Positions 34,161 through 47,451 of a DNA stretch of 64,000 nt are shown in pieces. The notes beneath the pieces were generated by a model. That model had not been told where the DNA came from. It saw only the letters and a list, made by a program, of their open reading frames with translations, and ran no database searches. Position 1 is the first letter of the stretch, and each line of letters opens with the position of its first letter. The stretch lies in contig NC_033633.1 of assembly GCF_001540865.1 (NCBI RefSeq), positions 1,385,130-1,449,129 on the forward strand, in the 5' to 3' direction. The stretch comes from Ananas comosus (taxonomy: Eukaryota; Streptophyta; Magnoliopsida; Poales; Bromeliaceae). The translations under genes were made by a program, and so were the position numbers.

Positions 34161-35099
34161 AACGTAAATTTTATATTGGGGATTCATATAAGAGATAGAT
34201 ATTATCTATTAACCTAAGAATGAAGGGTTTCTTGCCACGTGGCAAGAAATATTGTGGATTCATTATGTTTAATAGATATAGTAAGAGTTAAAAATAATCT
34301 CTCTTTTTTTTATCAAATTCATCATAATGTCATTCTCCAAAAATTACTCTCATAAACTTATTTTAATTATTTGAGCAAATTATCACAAGAAAGAAACTGC
34401 TAATTTGAAAAGGACGGTTTAACTAAAGACCTTTCGAGTAGCCGAAGGACATGTTTGGATACGCGGCGTACGTGCCAAAATCTATCCTTTGTGTCTGATT
34501 TGAGTGAGGGAATCTGGTTAGAAAAACAACAATTTTTTCTTTTCATAATTTTAGGTTTGATTAGTAGTTACGCATAAATAGTTAAACTCTCTATTTTTAT
34601 CTTTTTTTCCATCCCGTGCTATGCGATTCATGACCACACTAGCCCAAAGAGGAATGAGATATCGATTATACGCATGAGATTAATTGTCTGCAAAAATATT
34701 GAAATACTGTTTTTAATTTAGCAATTTTTATTTCAAGAGATTTGTTTAAGCTTTTAGAGTTTAGAATTTTCGCTTTATAAGATTTTACGAAAATTGACAC
34801 AGAAATGACAGCCCCATAAGCATTTCTGATCCAAACTTATCAATAGATCTCTATTTTGATTGAGTCAATTTATTATTGAGTGCTGTCACAGTAGCTTTAT
34901 ATTGTTCTTGAATCATATCTATATGGTACATAACTTTTTGCTGGGACATGACATTTTGGTGAGTTAACAACAAAGATTGAATGATTCATTGATGCCTATC
35001 TATAATTTTGACAAAGGAGAGATCATTGCATGCAAGCAATTTGTACAATACATGAAACAAATTGATGGTTTCTCCCCTCTTTTCAACAGTGACATATCA

Positions 35100-35261
35100 T
35101 TTTTTTTTTTTTTCTGAGAGAGAGAAAGTTAGGAATCTATCGGCTTCATTCTTTTTAAAGATATATAAACTCAGTTAGAAATGTGAAATAATTGAGTTTC
35201 AAATTTGCGATCTCTTGGTACCAACCATCAAATCTTTATACAACTACATTAGCTCCGATAG
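35100..35261 (-). mobile_element. tRNA-derived SINE, diverged, with target duplication
   Basis: A T run and GAGAGAGAAAG lead into the family's reversed body (AGAAATGTGAAATAATTGAG, then TTGGTACCAACCATCAAATC). An 11-base repeat GTGACATATCA flanks it at 35089-35099 and 35262-35272. Confidence 0.8.
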
Positions 35262-35272
35262 GTGACATATCA

Positions 35273-38225
35273 CTTATAATTATTCTTCTCGACACTCTTG
35301 GTAAAAATAAGGAGATTTATTACTTACACAATATGTTGTTGTAAATTAACTGAGCAAAGGTTATATATGTTTGTCAATTAAATATATACTAGATGACCTT
35401 CGCAAAATTTGAACCCACAATCTCTTACTAATACCATGCAAAAAAAAAGAAAAGAATGTAGAAACATAAGTACTACCTCTTACTCCATATGAAAGACACA
35501 TTTGTATTTGGTCGGTTTGATAGAAAACTGCTCGGAATATATACTCTTCACATTTCTACTCACATGCATGATGAGTATACAAGCCACAATAAAATTCAAC
35601 TAAAAGGACTTCAATATGGCATTCCATGCTAAGAAAGATTGATGTGACTATAAGCATTTCAAAAATATTCTTACATAAATCAGATGCAAATAATAATTTC
35701 TTATAATTACGAGGCAAGCGAAAGACTAGTACTATGTACTGCTACGATACTTACTTTTCAACAAAAAGTAGATGGAGATGCATGTGGAAGCTATTCTATT
35801 TTGGCTATTAGTTGGATTTTGTATCCTCACGAAAAGAAAGGATGATCGATATGCATGGTTCTCTGATACCACTGTTAAAAATTTACCGACACATCAGAAA
35901 AAACATCCAGATACATCCATAATCACATCACAGAGATCTAGCCGATTCTCATGTTCTATGTAAAAATTTAAAGATCGTTACGGTTCGATCGAATTTTTCG
36001 GATTTTTTCTATGATTAGATCATTCTCATTTTGTCATTTTACATGTGCTACGATTTGTTGTTTTATTACAACAATATTGCCAAGCAAAATGCGAGATAAT
36101 GTATTTTATAATTCCTAAAAATTTAATCGAGATCCGAGACGGATCAGTTGCATTTTTTTGTATTATTGGTTATGGATGTAAATTTCTAACAAGTTATGTA
36201 CATCGAACTTAATTTTGTTTTATTAGGTATTTTTCACAAACACTTCATGTGCAATTGCTTTCGTCTAAAGGAAAAACTGGTGATTTGTTAGAGTATAAAG
36301 AGCCTGCCTTTGGTTGTTCCCAGTAAGAGTGGCTATATTCTATTAACCAAGACTATTTCTGAGCAATTTTCTATTATATTTACTTTCTGTATAATACAGT
36401 ATTAGAGTCGATCCTAAGTCTCCTTAGAGAGAGTCCAAATTGAATCTCCTCATGCATCCGCCATTTTTTTTATAGTAGGAGGGTTATGGTTATAAGTATT
36501 TAATGTAACTACAATCCAATTAAAAACAAGTTTGGCATTGTTTACATTTACTATTTTTTTGCTTTTTGATCTAGTTTTTAGGCCTATAAAGACATCTCAC
36601 TTATCAAAATGAAAGTATAGATAACATATATAAACAGTGAAAACAAAGATAAAACTAACAAGTGATAAATTAAGATCGAGAGAGCCAAACATAGTGAAAA
36701 ATTAATGAGTCTCGATCGTTCACTGCAAATTAAAGCCTGCAAACTAAGAGAATCGACACATTATGATTCCATATTGTTACATTATGATTTCATGTTGTTT
36801 GAGAGATCTTTTGAACACGGATGCACCAAACTATTGTACAATTGAGCACTTGTTTTCTTTAAACAAAAATGAACTAAAATAAAGGAGCAAAAATAACTAT
36901 TGAATTTGCAATTGATCTCAAAAGAGATTTGTTCTAAGAAAAAGATTGTTCATTGAGCGGGCCAACCCAAACCATATGGACACTTCAATTGGACCCAAAT
37001 TTGACCCAACAAACCACCCAATCATGAGAACAATCATTGATGGGTAACATGAGATGCATTATAACGTTGGGGATCTTCCAATTTTTTAGGGTTCTTTCAC
37101 CACACCACAATTGATTTGATCATCTCCAATAGTTTAATAACATGAGCTGCATAAGTTGCTTAAGTAGAGCTGTTTGAAAAACTCGTACTGTGTTTTATGA
37201 ATTTCGCACATACAATTGCGAACTAAAGCTAAAAGCAAACATTCAGAAATTTCAAATCTTACATTTAGGATTTGCTGCTCAATTCGATTGGATATTGTGC
37301 CACTTCTTTCTAAACTTTTAGTTTCTTTAGTAATTGTTATTCTAAATGTTCCGTCAAATAGGAACATAACAACTGCTTCCGTTTCATCTTGTACTTTAAT
37401 TTTTACTCAGGCGAATTATTTTGCTTTTTCTATTTAAAACATTTTTGGCAACCTAAAAATAAGCGAGAAACTCAAGGGACAAAATAAAATTAATCATGAA
37501 AATAAGTGTTAAAAAAAACTAAAAAGAACTACTACTACAAACCTCTAATAGTTGTTGGCGCAAATTATTATATTATTAATTATTGTGATTCCAATTATTG
37601 TGGCTTTGTGGATTTTAATTATTGTGATTCCAATTATTGCCTCTTCATAGTTGATATATATTAATCAATTATTTTGGTAGGGTTTGCTTCATGATTCACA
37701 TTGTTTTATGAAATGAATTAATAATTTAGTGTAGATGGTTACTTTACAATTAGCAATCTATTACCTTGGTTTAATGAAATCTAGCTATGTTTTAAGATCA
37801 GTTTAATTATTTCTTGCTTTTTCAATGAATGGGCTAGGCCTAATTAGTACTATAGTTTCATACACCATAAGATAAGATGTTCGCAGGTCACGTGCATATG
37901 TCTTTTTTCTATATATAATAAGATTGCAAACTTGGAATCTAACATCAAATGAAAAATTTTAACCAACTATTTTTGACAGTGATAATCACTAAATATAAAA
38001 ACTATCGTACCACAAAATCCAAACCATTTTTTTTAATAATTGATATAACATGGTATCAAAGCTGATTTATAGGTATTTAGGCTATCTATTAAAGCGTCAA
38101 AAAAGCGAACCAAATACGAATTGCATAGTGGCAATAGATCAAACCTAGATCCGAATTTGTTAAACCTCGAATTTCAGAAGCCGTCTTAGGGCTTGTTTGA
38201 ATCTCGAAAAAGTTTATCTAACACT
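35273..38225. other. Non-coding intergenic region
   Basis: Only small chance frames occur. The word TTATTGTGATTCCAATTATT is repeated at about 37580 and 37617. No gene is supported. Confidence 0.45.
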
Positions 38226-38245
38226 ATCATTATTTTGAGGACAAA

Positions 38246-38248
<3 letters not shown>

Positions 38249-38303
<55 letters not shown>

Positions 38304-38335
38304 TATAATCCAAATTAAACTACTTGGAAAACTAC

Positions 38336-38372
<37 letters not shown>
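38249..38372. repeat. (TA)n and (ATT)n microsatellites
   Basis: About 25 TA repeats (38249-38300) are followed after a short gap by about 12 ATT repeats (38337-38372). Confidence 0.95.
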
Positions 38373-38374
<2 letters not shown>

Positions 38375-39399
38375 GTCACATAGTGACACTATTTGTGAAT
38401 TGGGCCATATAGGCCATTAGCCCATGTGCATATGTCTCGAGCCCATCACAGTGATAGAATAGTAGTATTTACTGGGCCATGGCCCACTTATGTTTGGGCC
38501 CAGTAAAAATAAATAATTGGCCCAAGCTTACTTATCATCTACATTGTCGGGTTTGGACTCTACCACGTTACGCGCCACGTGTCGCACGATATGTGTCGGG
38601 AATGGACCAAAAATGTGACCCTGATGTGTCCCAATTACTTTGTAATGTTGCCAAACCACGAGGGATGCAAATGGATGCGGGTTGGTGGAGCAGCTCCCGC
38701 CCCGATTCGTTCTAAATCAGATAGTAAATAGAGGCAAAACTTAGAGGGAAAAAAAAAATCATCTCAAATTCACCCGTCTATTAAGAAAATTCAGCATTCT
38801 TTTTCTTTCTTTCTTTCTTTTTTTTTTTTTTGATCTGACTAGATCTGTTAAAAATTTACAAAAAAAGATCGAATGAAGCAGTAAGCGAGAGCAAAAAAAA
38901 TACGATAAAAGCCAATGTCCCCGATCCGCTAAGAAAATTGTACCATTTGCACTCTTATCCATTCCGGGTATTTGTAGGAATAAAAATTTAGTGAGAACAA
39001 TCCCAAACATGAAACCGTCCTACCAACCATTTAATATTATATGTGAATAGCACGAATCCCAAAGCATTATGGAAAATAGATGAGAATTGTTTCCACTTAA
39101 ATTCTCTTTTCCTAGACATAGCTTTCTCTGTAATATAATTCTTTTTTTATTTTAATGTAGAATTTTGTGGGAAAAATTAAAACACTTGAAAACGAAATTA
39201 AAGTCACACAAAAAATGCCATGGGTTTGCGATTTACCAATGTCACCTTCGTAGCAATTACCTCTGAACAATAATTGCGTTGTTAATTTGGCTCAGTTAAT
39301 TTGACGAAATGTTCCTGGGAGAAATTAATTGCTTCATCCAATGCATGATATAATGGCATGTTCGGTCACATGACAAATGAACATCACTCACTAGCACAA

Positions 39400-39540
39400 G
39401 TGCCAAAGAGTTTGATGATCGGTATTCAGCGTATTAAGTTCGAGAAATAATTATTTTATATTTTCAGCTAAATTTATTTTTTAAAAAATAAATAAATAAA
39501 GCTAATATAATACTATCTTTTTATATATAAAAAAAAAAAA
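39400..39540 (+). mobile_element. Decayed SINE relic
   Basis: The order GTGCCAAAGAGTTTGATGAT, GGTATTCAGC, AAGTTCGAGAA, TTTTCAGCTAAATTTATTTT, AAATAAATAAAGC, then an A run follows the SINE family layout with heavy substitution. Confidence 0.5.
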
Positions 39541-39599
39541 ATCAGGGGTGGACGTCATCGCAGTTGCCTAAGGGTCTGTCTCACAGATGGTAGGGTCTC

Positions 39600-39700
39600 A
39601 CAGATGGTATACAATGTCCCAAATTTGAAGCTTAAATGTTTTACATTTTTAATTAAGTTTATCGAGTAGCGTGCTAACTTTTATTCTAATAAAATAAAAT
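39600..39700 (+). mobile_element. Partial SINE relic (3' half)
   Basis: It contains AATTTGAAGCTTAAATGTTT, TTAATTAAGTTTAT and GAGTAGCGTGCTAACTTTTA, which match the second half of the family including the tail block. The central TTTCTAAATAAAATAA segment is missing. Confidence 0.5.
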
Positions 39701-39739
39701 AAAATCGAGGGTGGACTAGGTGGCGACGAAATAATTATT

Positions 39740-39906
39740 GTTCAAACGGAAAATTTGAACCCCACTACGCCCAATTTTTCCATAGCTGACCCAGGCCTAG
39801 CCCTTTGCCACTCGCGCTTGTTCAAACAGAACATTTGAACCCCACTACGCCCAATTTTTCCATGGCTGAGCTAGACCCAGGCCTAAGCATTTGCCACTCG
39901 CGCTTG
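39740..39906. repeat. Tandem duplication of an ~83-bp unit
   Basis: TTCAAACGGAAAATTTGAAC (39741) and TTCAAACAGAACATTTGAAC (39821) begin two adjacent units, both containing CCCACTACGCCCAATTTTTC and TTTGCCACTCGCGCTTG. The second carries a small insertion. Confidence 0.9.
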
Positions 39907-40663
39907 GGATGATAAGCAAAGGAGACAGTATATTATTTAGAAACTTGTTGGGTTAATCCAAAGTTGGCCGGTAGAAACTTCAGGTCCGTCGAGCCCGACC
40001 GATCTAACCATTAACAAATCCCTAATAAGTGCACAAATTAGGTCCAATGAAATATCCAAATATATAGCTGAATTCAAATTTGAATTTGATTTAAACGTTA
40101 GATTGGAATCCTTAGGGAGCCAATTTGGATTGAACAAAAATTTTCACTATGCCCACGGTCATGCTACGCGTTTGTTAATCTAGCAAACATATACAATTCA
40201 AATGCGCGTCTATCCAATTAAAAGGTTAGATAATAAGATTCTAGGACCCGATCACCACCACCGTTGATTCCACTAATGAATACGAAAACAAATAAACCAT
40301 CCTTTTACGAACGCACGCGTAAACTCATCCAGAAGCTTCCAATGAAATCACAGTCTCTCTCCGTAAGTAGGAAAGCAAATTAAGGAGGCGTTTGGTTCCG
40401 CATAAAACAAACCGAAAATTTATTTTTGATATTTTTTATGAAAAATATTTTTTTTGCTTGTTTGGTTCGGTTACAAATAGCTTTCAGCACAAGTATTTTT
40501 ACTTATTTGAGAAAAAAAAAAAAAAGAAGATTTTGTTTTTCCGTGTTTTTCGGGCAGAAAACAAAAACTTAAGCTGTGTAAATTTTTTTTTGTCCAAAGA
40601 ACAAATCAATGTGATTTTCTTTTCAATCAAACAAATATTGATAAAAAATTATTTTTTATCTGG

Positions 40664-41076
40664 ATTAATTTCATACGGGCCTCTATAAATAAGTGAATTA
40701 TAAATATATCTCTACAAAATTCGACTTTCATATATTGTTCGTGCAAAAGTTCTAATATTTTCAAATATATCTTTGCCGTTAGGATCCATTAGAAAAAAAT
40801 TAATTAACAATAAATAAAATACTTAATCCTAATTAATTAATGAGGTGAATTAATCTTTTTACCCATCTTTAATTAACAGTTGGGATTTTTGGAGGAATAA
40901 ATTTGTGATATAAAAAATATCATTTCACTTATGAAATAGACAGTACTTTAACGATAACAAACTATAGAAACATACTTGAAAATATTAAAACTTTTATAGT
41001 AACAACATATGAAAGTTAACCTTTATAGGGATATAGCTGTAATTCACTATATTTATACAGATTTGTATGAAATTAA
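40664..41076. mobile_element. MITE with 13-bp perfect and longer imperfect terminal inverted repeats
   Basis: ATTAATTTCATAC opens the element and its exact reverse complement closes it. The match continues imperfectly for about 35 more bases (TATAAATA, GTGAATTA and ATATCTC/ATATCCC blocks). It is non-coding. Confidence 0.75.
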
Positions 41077-42037
41077 TTTTTTTTTATCTACAAATCAAAT
41101 ACTATAAAACATAAAACTTTTTTTATCATAATTTTTTTAATGATACTTTATTTTTCATAATTGTATGTTCAATGGTAACGGGGCTAAGCCAAAACATTAT
41201 TTTGATAGTGAAAATTGGAATCTATGTAGGGTATATAGCTGGTTGGGTTTTGCAGGCCTTTTTGTCCGCCACTTTGTGCGCAATCACAGCTCAAGTGCGC
41301 CAAAAACGTGATATGTAACCGTTACACTGGGAAACACTTGTTTTAGTTAAAAAAAAAAAAAAAGAAATCTTAAAAAAATATTAGATGATGGGTTATATTA
41401 ACTGAATAAATTATTTAAAATATGTTTTTCTTTGATTCTGTATTAACTTAAAATTATTAAAAGGAGTAGCAACTTTGATATACATACAATATATAATTAG
41501 CTTGTTATTATTAGTTAATTTTATATAGGATCTCTTGGAGGGGGAGGGTACCACACTAGAAATTAAATGTGGTGAAGAGCAACAATAATAATAATAACTT
41601 TGAAAATTTGTTACTTTCTTTCTACAAATGATTTTGCTTTGTAAAAATTGTTCAAAATTTCGAGCATTGTACGTAATAGACGATTTAAAAGAAGCGGTAT
41701 ATCGGTACGTTATCCCCGAATTTCTAGAGTACCATACATAAAACCGCGTATGCCGAGATTCGAACACTGATGAATGTTATAATTAATATCTTAGGAGTGA
41801 CGGACTATTGTCGATTGCTATGAGGATTTTCCAGGATTTTCTCATTTTCTTTCATCCTCTTCACGGGAATTGTTTCATACGATCATCTTATTGATCACTA
41901 TGTTTATGATCCGAGATTCGAACCTAATAAGAGTTATTTTCTATTTCTTGCTTAGTGTTGTTCGCTATAATTTATCAAAATATTATTGCAATCCGCATGT
42001 AAAGTGAGTTATCTTATTACCCAAAAAATAACTTGAA

Positions 42038-42690
42038 GGGTGTGTTTGGTTCGCATTATGAAAGATTATTAGAAATAAAAGATATTCGAGAATCTTATTT
42101 CTATTCATTCTATTACTAAGAATGTGGAATTCCTATATTTGGCTCGCACGGTAATATTAATTAGCCATGTTATTTAATATTACAAAAAATATACAATTAA
42201 TTTATTTATTTATTTATTTAATTTTAGATAATATTATCAAAAGTTTCAACATCTTTTTAGAAAAAGGAGAGAGAGTATAAGTTAGAGAGAGAGAGCATAA
42301 TTAAAAAAATAGAAAGAAAAATATAGTCGAAATTAGAGGGAGCGAGAGAGTTGAAATTTTAGAAAGAGAGAGAAAAAGCTTAATTTAGAGAGAGAAAAAT
42401 AATTTTAGAGAGAGATATAAGGTTAGAGTGTAACGAAAAATAATATCAATTAGCCGGCGGGTAGAAAGAAAGAAAGAGATTAGACATATTATGATTATCC
42501 CAATCCATTAATATGAGATACCCACCCTCCCTCAAGGGAATGAGATTAGTACTTTGGGTGAATTTTATTCCCAAGTGAATCCAATATTACCAACTAGATT
42601 ACTTAGTGCGTTTAGCCAAATACTGTCATATTTTTTTATTCCCATTGGATTACTAGGAATCTTTAAAAATAGCGCGAACCAAACGCACCC
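42038..42690. mobile_element. MITE, GGGTG...CACCC ends, rich in (GA)n
   Basis: GGGTGTGTTTGGTTCGC (42038) and GCGAACCAAACGCACCC (to 42690) are near-perfect inverted ends. The interior has several GAGAGAGA tracts, and no protein frame was found. A SINE sits 12 bases further right. Confidence 0.75.
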
Positions 42691-42702
42691 GAAAGCTAAC
42701 AT

Positions 42703-42856
42703 TTTTTTTTTTTTGAGAGATAAGTAGCACGCTACCCGCTTCGTTTATTTTATTTAGAAATAAATTTAGCTGGAAATGTGAATCAATTAGGATTCGAACT
42801 TGAGTCTCGGGTACCAATCACCAAGCCCTTTGCTACTTGCTTTAGGGACGATCGGT
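42703..42856 (-). mobile_element. tRNA-derived SINE, minus orientation
   Basis: Reading the minus strand: TTTGCTACTTGC-type A-box region reversed, GGTACCCGAGACTC, a clear B box GTTCGAATCC, TTTATTTCTAAATAAAATAA, CGAAGCGGGTAGCGTGCTAC and an A tail. A 10-base flank repeat AAGCTAAYAT (42693-42702, 42857-42866) is the target duplication. Confidence 0.88.
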
Positions 42857-43765
42857 AAGCTAATATAATTAGTATGCCATTATGGAGTTATAATCATTTA
42901 ATTAAATTTATTATTTATCAATCATTTTCGAATAAAATGTTCATGTGTGTCAAGACTGATCCTTACCAAACTAGGACTCTTTTTATTATTTTTTTGAGAA
43001 AGTTTCGGTGGCGCGAATTGATCCTCAGTTCTCCTACTATTAGACACGTTTTCAAATTTTGAAATTTGGACATTTGAAAAATTCTAAAATATAGCAATGA
43101 CATCATATCATCTATATTTCTACCCAATCAAATTTGTTTTCAAAATTTGTTCATCCTATAAAAAAAAATTTTAAAAAAAATTATAATATTTTTTTACTCA
43201 AAACGAAGGATTTGATTGGCTTGACACCTTAGGGCATTTGGGTGCCAAGTGTGAGGGATCTAGACTTGTTAATACTGAGACATTATATTTATTAATAGAA
43301 GTTTTAATGTATATATTTAAGCCTTATATACATATCATAGTCTCAATCATAGAAAAAAGGATGTGAATATTGGCTTTCCATAGTCTCAAACCTTATAAAT
43401 CACAGTCATAGTCCTAGTACATGTCATTGTGGAATGGTAGTGGTAATGTAGTTTTCCACAAAGGAAGCCACCCTGTCAAAGCTTCTCCATTATTTCAATG
43501 TCACATCAATCTACTAAATGGGGAGTTTGTGGAGAAGGGACCATCTAGTTTACAAGTGCTGTGGACCAAATGTGTTTGTTTTTGGAATTGGCTAAATTAC
43601 ATCTTTAGTAATCAAATTATATGATGTGAGTGATTCTTTTTTAGAGTACTATAATTAAATTTCATAATATAATTTACTTAACTAAATGGTGACGAGATGC
43701 TAATATAATGATAATTAAAATATCACATCACCGCCATATATCAGTACTATTAATAAATCTAATTT

Positions 43766-43922
43766 ATCGACCGTCCCTAACGCAAATGACAAAAGAACTT
43801 GATGGTTGGTATCCGAGACCCAAGTTTGAATCCTAGTTGATTCACATTTCCAGCTAAGTTTATTTCTAAATAAAATAAACAAAGCGGATAGCATGCTACA
43901 TTTCTCTCTAAAAAAAAAAAAT
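43766..43922 (+). mobile_element. tRNA-derived SINE, plus orientation
   Basis: It starts CGACCGTCCCTAACGCAAAT and has GGTTGGTATCCGAGACCC, a B box GTTTGAATCC, the TTTATTTCTAAATAAAATAA block, GCGGATAGCATGCTAC and an A tail. The flanks repeat TAAATYTAATTT at 43754-43765 and 43923-43934 (one mismatch). Confidence 0.88.
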
Positions 43923-44424
43923 TAAATTTAATTTGTTTATAGCACAATTGAATCTAATACGCGCATTTGTGGACGTGGAGGATATATGCAATTATACAAA
44001 ATTATTGTAATACACTAGTATCTTGTAAATTAGAGATCTAATGAGCCAACTCTATTTTTCAGCTTGACCTTATAACAAAATATATATGAAGACATCTCGC
44101 TAAATTTTGATCCGTCGAATTGCTGCACAAGATAGAAAAGTTATTTCAAAAACTAGGATGATCAAAACATTCTCAGTTTGTTTGATTCTACTGGATAGCA
44201 CATACCTATATAAAAGTGTTGCTTAAATGGTATTATTAGGAAAAGCGTTATTTTATATCAATGTCAACGCCATTCAATTGCTTATTTTTCCATCAAAATC
44301 AAATAATCATCCACAACAAGAAAGTTTAAATAATTTTATCTAGTGAAAGCAACAACAGAAACATATCGATGGCGATCACTTCAAATGTTATGAGTTAAGA
44401 GACATTGACATTTCCATTTTGTGC

Positions 44425-44469
<45 letters not shown>

Positions 44470-44503
44470 AGAGGAGAGAGAGACGTGAGAGAAGAGAGAG
44501 AGT

Positions 44504-45030
44504 TGAGCTAAAATATCTCGATAGTAAATCGGACGTTTTACTATCGAGTTGTTTCGATGATAGAGCTTTCAAATTGACGATCGGCGCTCCGTTAAATATG
44601 ATCTAGAACATTTAAATACCTAGAAATCAAATTCACGCACTTCGATATTATTTTTTTATTCATCTAGTGAACAAAAAATGAATGACTGAAATGAATATTT
44701 TAAAAAATGATGATAGGAGCTTGTAATCAAGATCAAGAGTATAGATCTTGTTTTAAATAGTTTAAAGATTATTCTAACAAAAATTCAATTGATTTGGATA
44801 TCTTACAGCGTTAAACGAGAAAACGCTCTTATCACAGACCATTAAAATTTACAGATTTTGAAACCCCTTTGATCATTAGGTCAATGATGTCAAAAAATTT
44901 GAAATTTGATTCTAAACAGTTCAAGTGGTATAGATCATGTTCAACGAAGCCGATCGTCAATTGAAGCTCTATCATCAAAAAACAACTCGATAGTAAACCC
45001 GCCGTTACTATCGAAAGTATTCTAGCTCAA
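44504..45030. mobile_element. Foldback/MITE family copy, both ends intact
   Basis: TTGAGCTAAAATATCTCGAT opens the element and its imperfect reverse complement closes it. Arms of about 150 bp are inverted copies. The left terminal hairpin has a perfect 12-bp stem (44517-44528 with 44537-44548). The right one has a 10-bp stem (44987-44996 with 45005-45014). (TA)n(GA)n lies directly before it and (TA)n directly after it. Confidence 0.75.
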
Positions 45031-45034
45031 TCTA

Positions 45035-45039
45035 TATAT

Positions 45040-45089
<50 letters not shown>

Positions 45090-46650
45090 CTCCATTTAAA
45101 AGAAAAAGAAAACCTACTGTAGACAAGTTGTTATTCCTAATTTTGTAGTTATAACAGCTTTTGTTAAGAAATATATTCGTCGATGTGATTAGGAGCTTAT
45201 GTATATATAACCCCTCATGGCTTCAAAGTAAAGTACTTATCCCACATCATTAAAATAATTAAGGAAGGTAGAAAAACAATGCATATATTAAACAGTAGAT
45301 AGCGTGTTGTATCGTTCGTTACGATTGATGCTCAACACTATGAAAGTGACAGAGTAATATATCTGTTATATTTGGTTTAGATTTGTAGTTATCTAAATTG
45401 GAGTTAAATCCTAATCTAATTGGGATTATATAATTTGGTATATATGGAGTTTGAAATAGATTAGAATTAAGATCCGGAATAAATAATGAGCTGGCAATTT
45501 ACTATTGGTCACGGCAATACTAATTTGAGTTCGACTCAAATTAATCTGAAGGTAATCCGACTCCAATTAAGGCTCTAATATATATTATATATAGAGCAGA
45601 GCATTGAGGAGCCGGTAGGGAATGCCAATGCAATCCTCTAATTAATTAGCCATCATTGTTTTTCCTTCTTGGGTGCTGTCGGTGTTTGGTACCAAATTAA
45701 TTAAGTCAACCTGCCGAGCCGAAGAATCTTATTGTACGGACGTGGTAATTTGGAGATGTAATATGCATATGCGCGTCAATTTATTTATTTGGATTATGAA
45801 ATTCTTTTGAGAGATCTTTCTTGTACTCCGCCTTTTCGACATTAATAAATTATTTGCTCCGTCTTCGCCCGTGGACGTAGGTCGTTGGCCGAACCACGTA
45901 AATATTGGTGTATTCTTTCCGCTTATCTTTTCGTTTTCTGCATTAAGTTATTTTCTGGATCTATTTTTCGCCGTTCCGATTTTAACAATATCTATATAGT
46001 TCAGATTAAATTTTCACATAATTAATTCTCTAAGCACTGTTATAAGAAAGCCACCACTTAACCACCTCAAATTCTATGTAAACTTTGAATATTCATCGCG
46101 AATTCGATCGAATTGAGGAAAACGTCACGCTGAAATTTTGAAATGTGTTTTTGAAGTTGTAGGAGCGTTGGATTGTCTCAATCTTTGTATTTCGAATGAC
46201 CTCGAAGCTCATTCAAATTTGAAAGTAACAAAATGCAATGCCGTTCGCTAAATAGAAAATTATCTGAAATTTATAAGTGAGTACGATCTAAACGGAAAAT
46301 AATTAGCCACACTCTTTGTCAAGTAGCATTGCTTCGAATAATTCTATTCAAGCAAAACAAGTTTAGTTAATTGCTAATTAACAATATCTAATCTTCATAA
46401 AATAATCTGGTTTGATTTTTTTTATATTAAGGGCCTTTAATTTGATCATGATTGCACTCCTTAACAAAACTCCAAAATTCATATTCCATCCATAATTAGA
46501 TTCAAAAGTAGCTATAATTAATTAACTTACTAAGCCTTTTTGTGTCCACACAATAGCTTTAAGTAGTTTATTTCACAATTGTTTGAATTTCTCATCCTAT
46601 TTCGCTTTTTACTATGCTGATTCTCACAGAAAACATTTTTTATTGTTATT
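45035..46650. other. Microsatellite and non-coding DNA
   Basis: A (TA)n tract (about 45041-45087) is followed by AT-rich DNA without supportable genes. Confidence 0.45.
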
Positions 46651-47149
46651 AGAGATAATTGCCTATATACTTCTCAGAACTTCAAAAATATTGCATTTAC
46701 CTCTACTTTTTTTTTTCTTTTCAATATACCCCTCATATGTTCATCTGTTATTTCAAAATACCCCTACAACTACCGGATGTTAAGTTAATTTAGATTAAAT
46801 ATGAGTTAAATATCTATCACAGTTAAAAAAAAATTAAAATGCCACTTTTGTCCTTAACTTAAAGGCAAATAAGAAATATTAGTGATGGTAAAAATGTATA
46901 TTTGAAAAGACCAAAAAGCAAAATATTTTTTTGCTCCTAACTTAAGGACAAATAAGAAAAGTCAGTTATGATAGAAGAGTATATTTGAAAAGGCAAAATA
47001 ATAATTTTATAGAAATAATAGAATTCATTAACAGATTTTAATTATAAGGGTATATTTGAAATAGGTTGAAATGTAAAAAAAATATTTTCAATATTAGCCT
47101 TAAATAAGAAAGTCGAAATTTTTTCAGAAATATATAAGCAATTGCCCCT
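46651..47149. mobile_element. MITE, inverted relative of 31925-32472
   Basis: It begins AGAGATAATTGCCTATATAC and ends TATATAAGCAATTGCCCCTT, the same terminal words as the copy at 31925-32472 but in opposite orientation. Internal blocks (AACTTAAGGACAAATAAGAAA, TATATTTGAAA) are also shared in reverse. Confidence 0.7.
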
Positions 47150-47286
47150 TATTATTATTATTATTATTATCATTATTATTATTTAATCAAACTTGTAGGT
47201 CCTCGACATCAAGCCCTCTTTCAAACACATCTAAAACTCCACCCAAGAGACGAAGCCTCAAATTTTTTTCGCTAGTCTTAGATGTT

Positions 47287-47432
47287 TTTCGAGAGAAAGA
47301 TAGCATTCTACCTATTTTGTTTGTTTTTTTCAAAAATAAATTAAGTTGAAAATGTGAAACAACTAGACTTCGAATCTGAGACTTCAGTACCAATCATCAA
47401 ATCCGTTGGCACTTATCCTAGGAACAGTCGGT
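47287..47432 (-). mobile_element. SINE A of three in one target site
   Basis: Minus-oriented member of the tRNA-derived SINE family, subtype with CAATCATCAAATCCGTTGGC. It is bounded by the 16-base site ACTAGTCTTAGATGTT (or its variant) at about 47272 and 47433. Confidence 0.85.
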
Positions 47433-47451
47433 ACTAGTCTTAGATGTTTTT

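Larger units (their letters stand above)
32873..34281 (+). mobile_element. Non-autonomous Helitron-like element
   Basis: The left end ATCTACTAGTGTAGAGACCC followed by GCGCGATGCAGCG is of the type found at the 5' end of many plant Helitron-like elements. Near the right end is a perfect 22-bp palindrome (34228-34249, centred on CACGTG), then TTTAATAGATATAG. Between them lie a GC-rich block (33440-33650) of possibly captured host DNA and three tandem copies of a 115-bp unit. There is no Rep/helicase gene. The right end lacks a clean CTRR terminus, so limits and class are tentative. Confidence 0.55.

Noticed and set aside
38661..38985. Possible second hAT-like MITE starting GGATGCAAATGGATGCGGGT
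   Set aside because: The left end resembles the element at 14571, but no matching right end could be found.
40383..40663. GGAGGCGTTTGGTTCCGC as the end of another MITE
   Set aside because: No inverted partner end was found on the right, so no element can be bounded.
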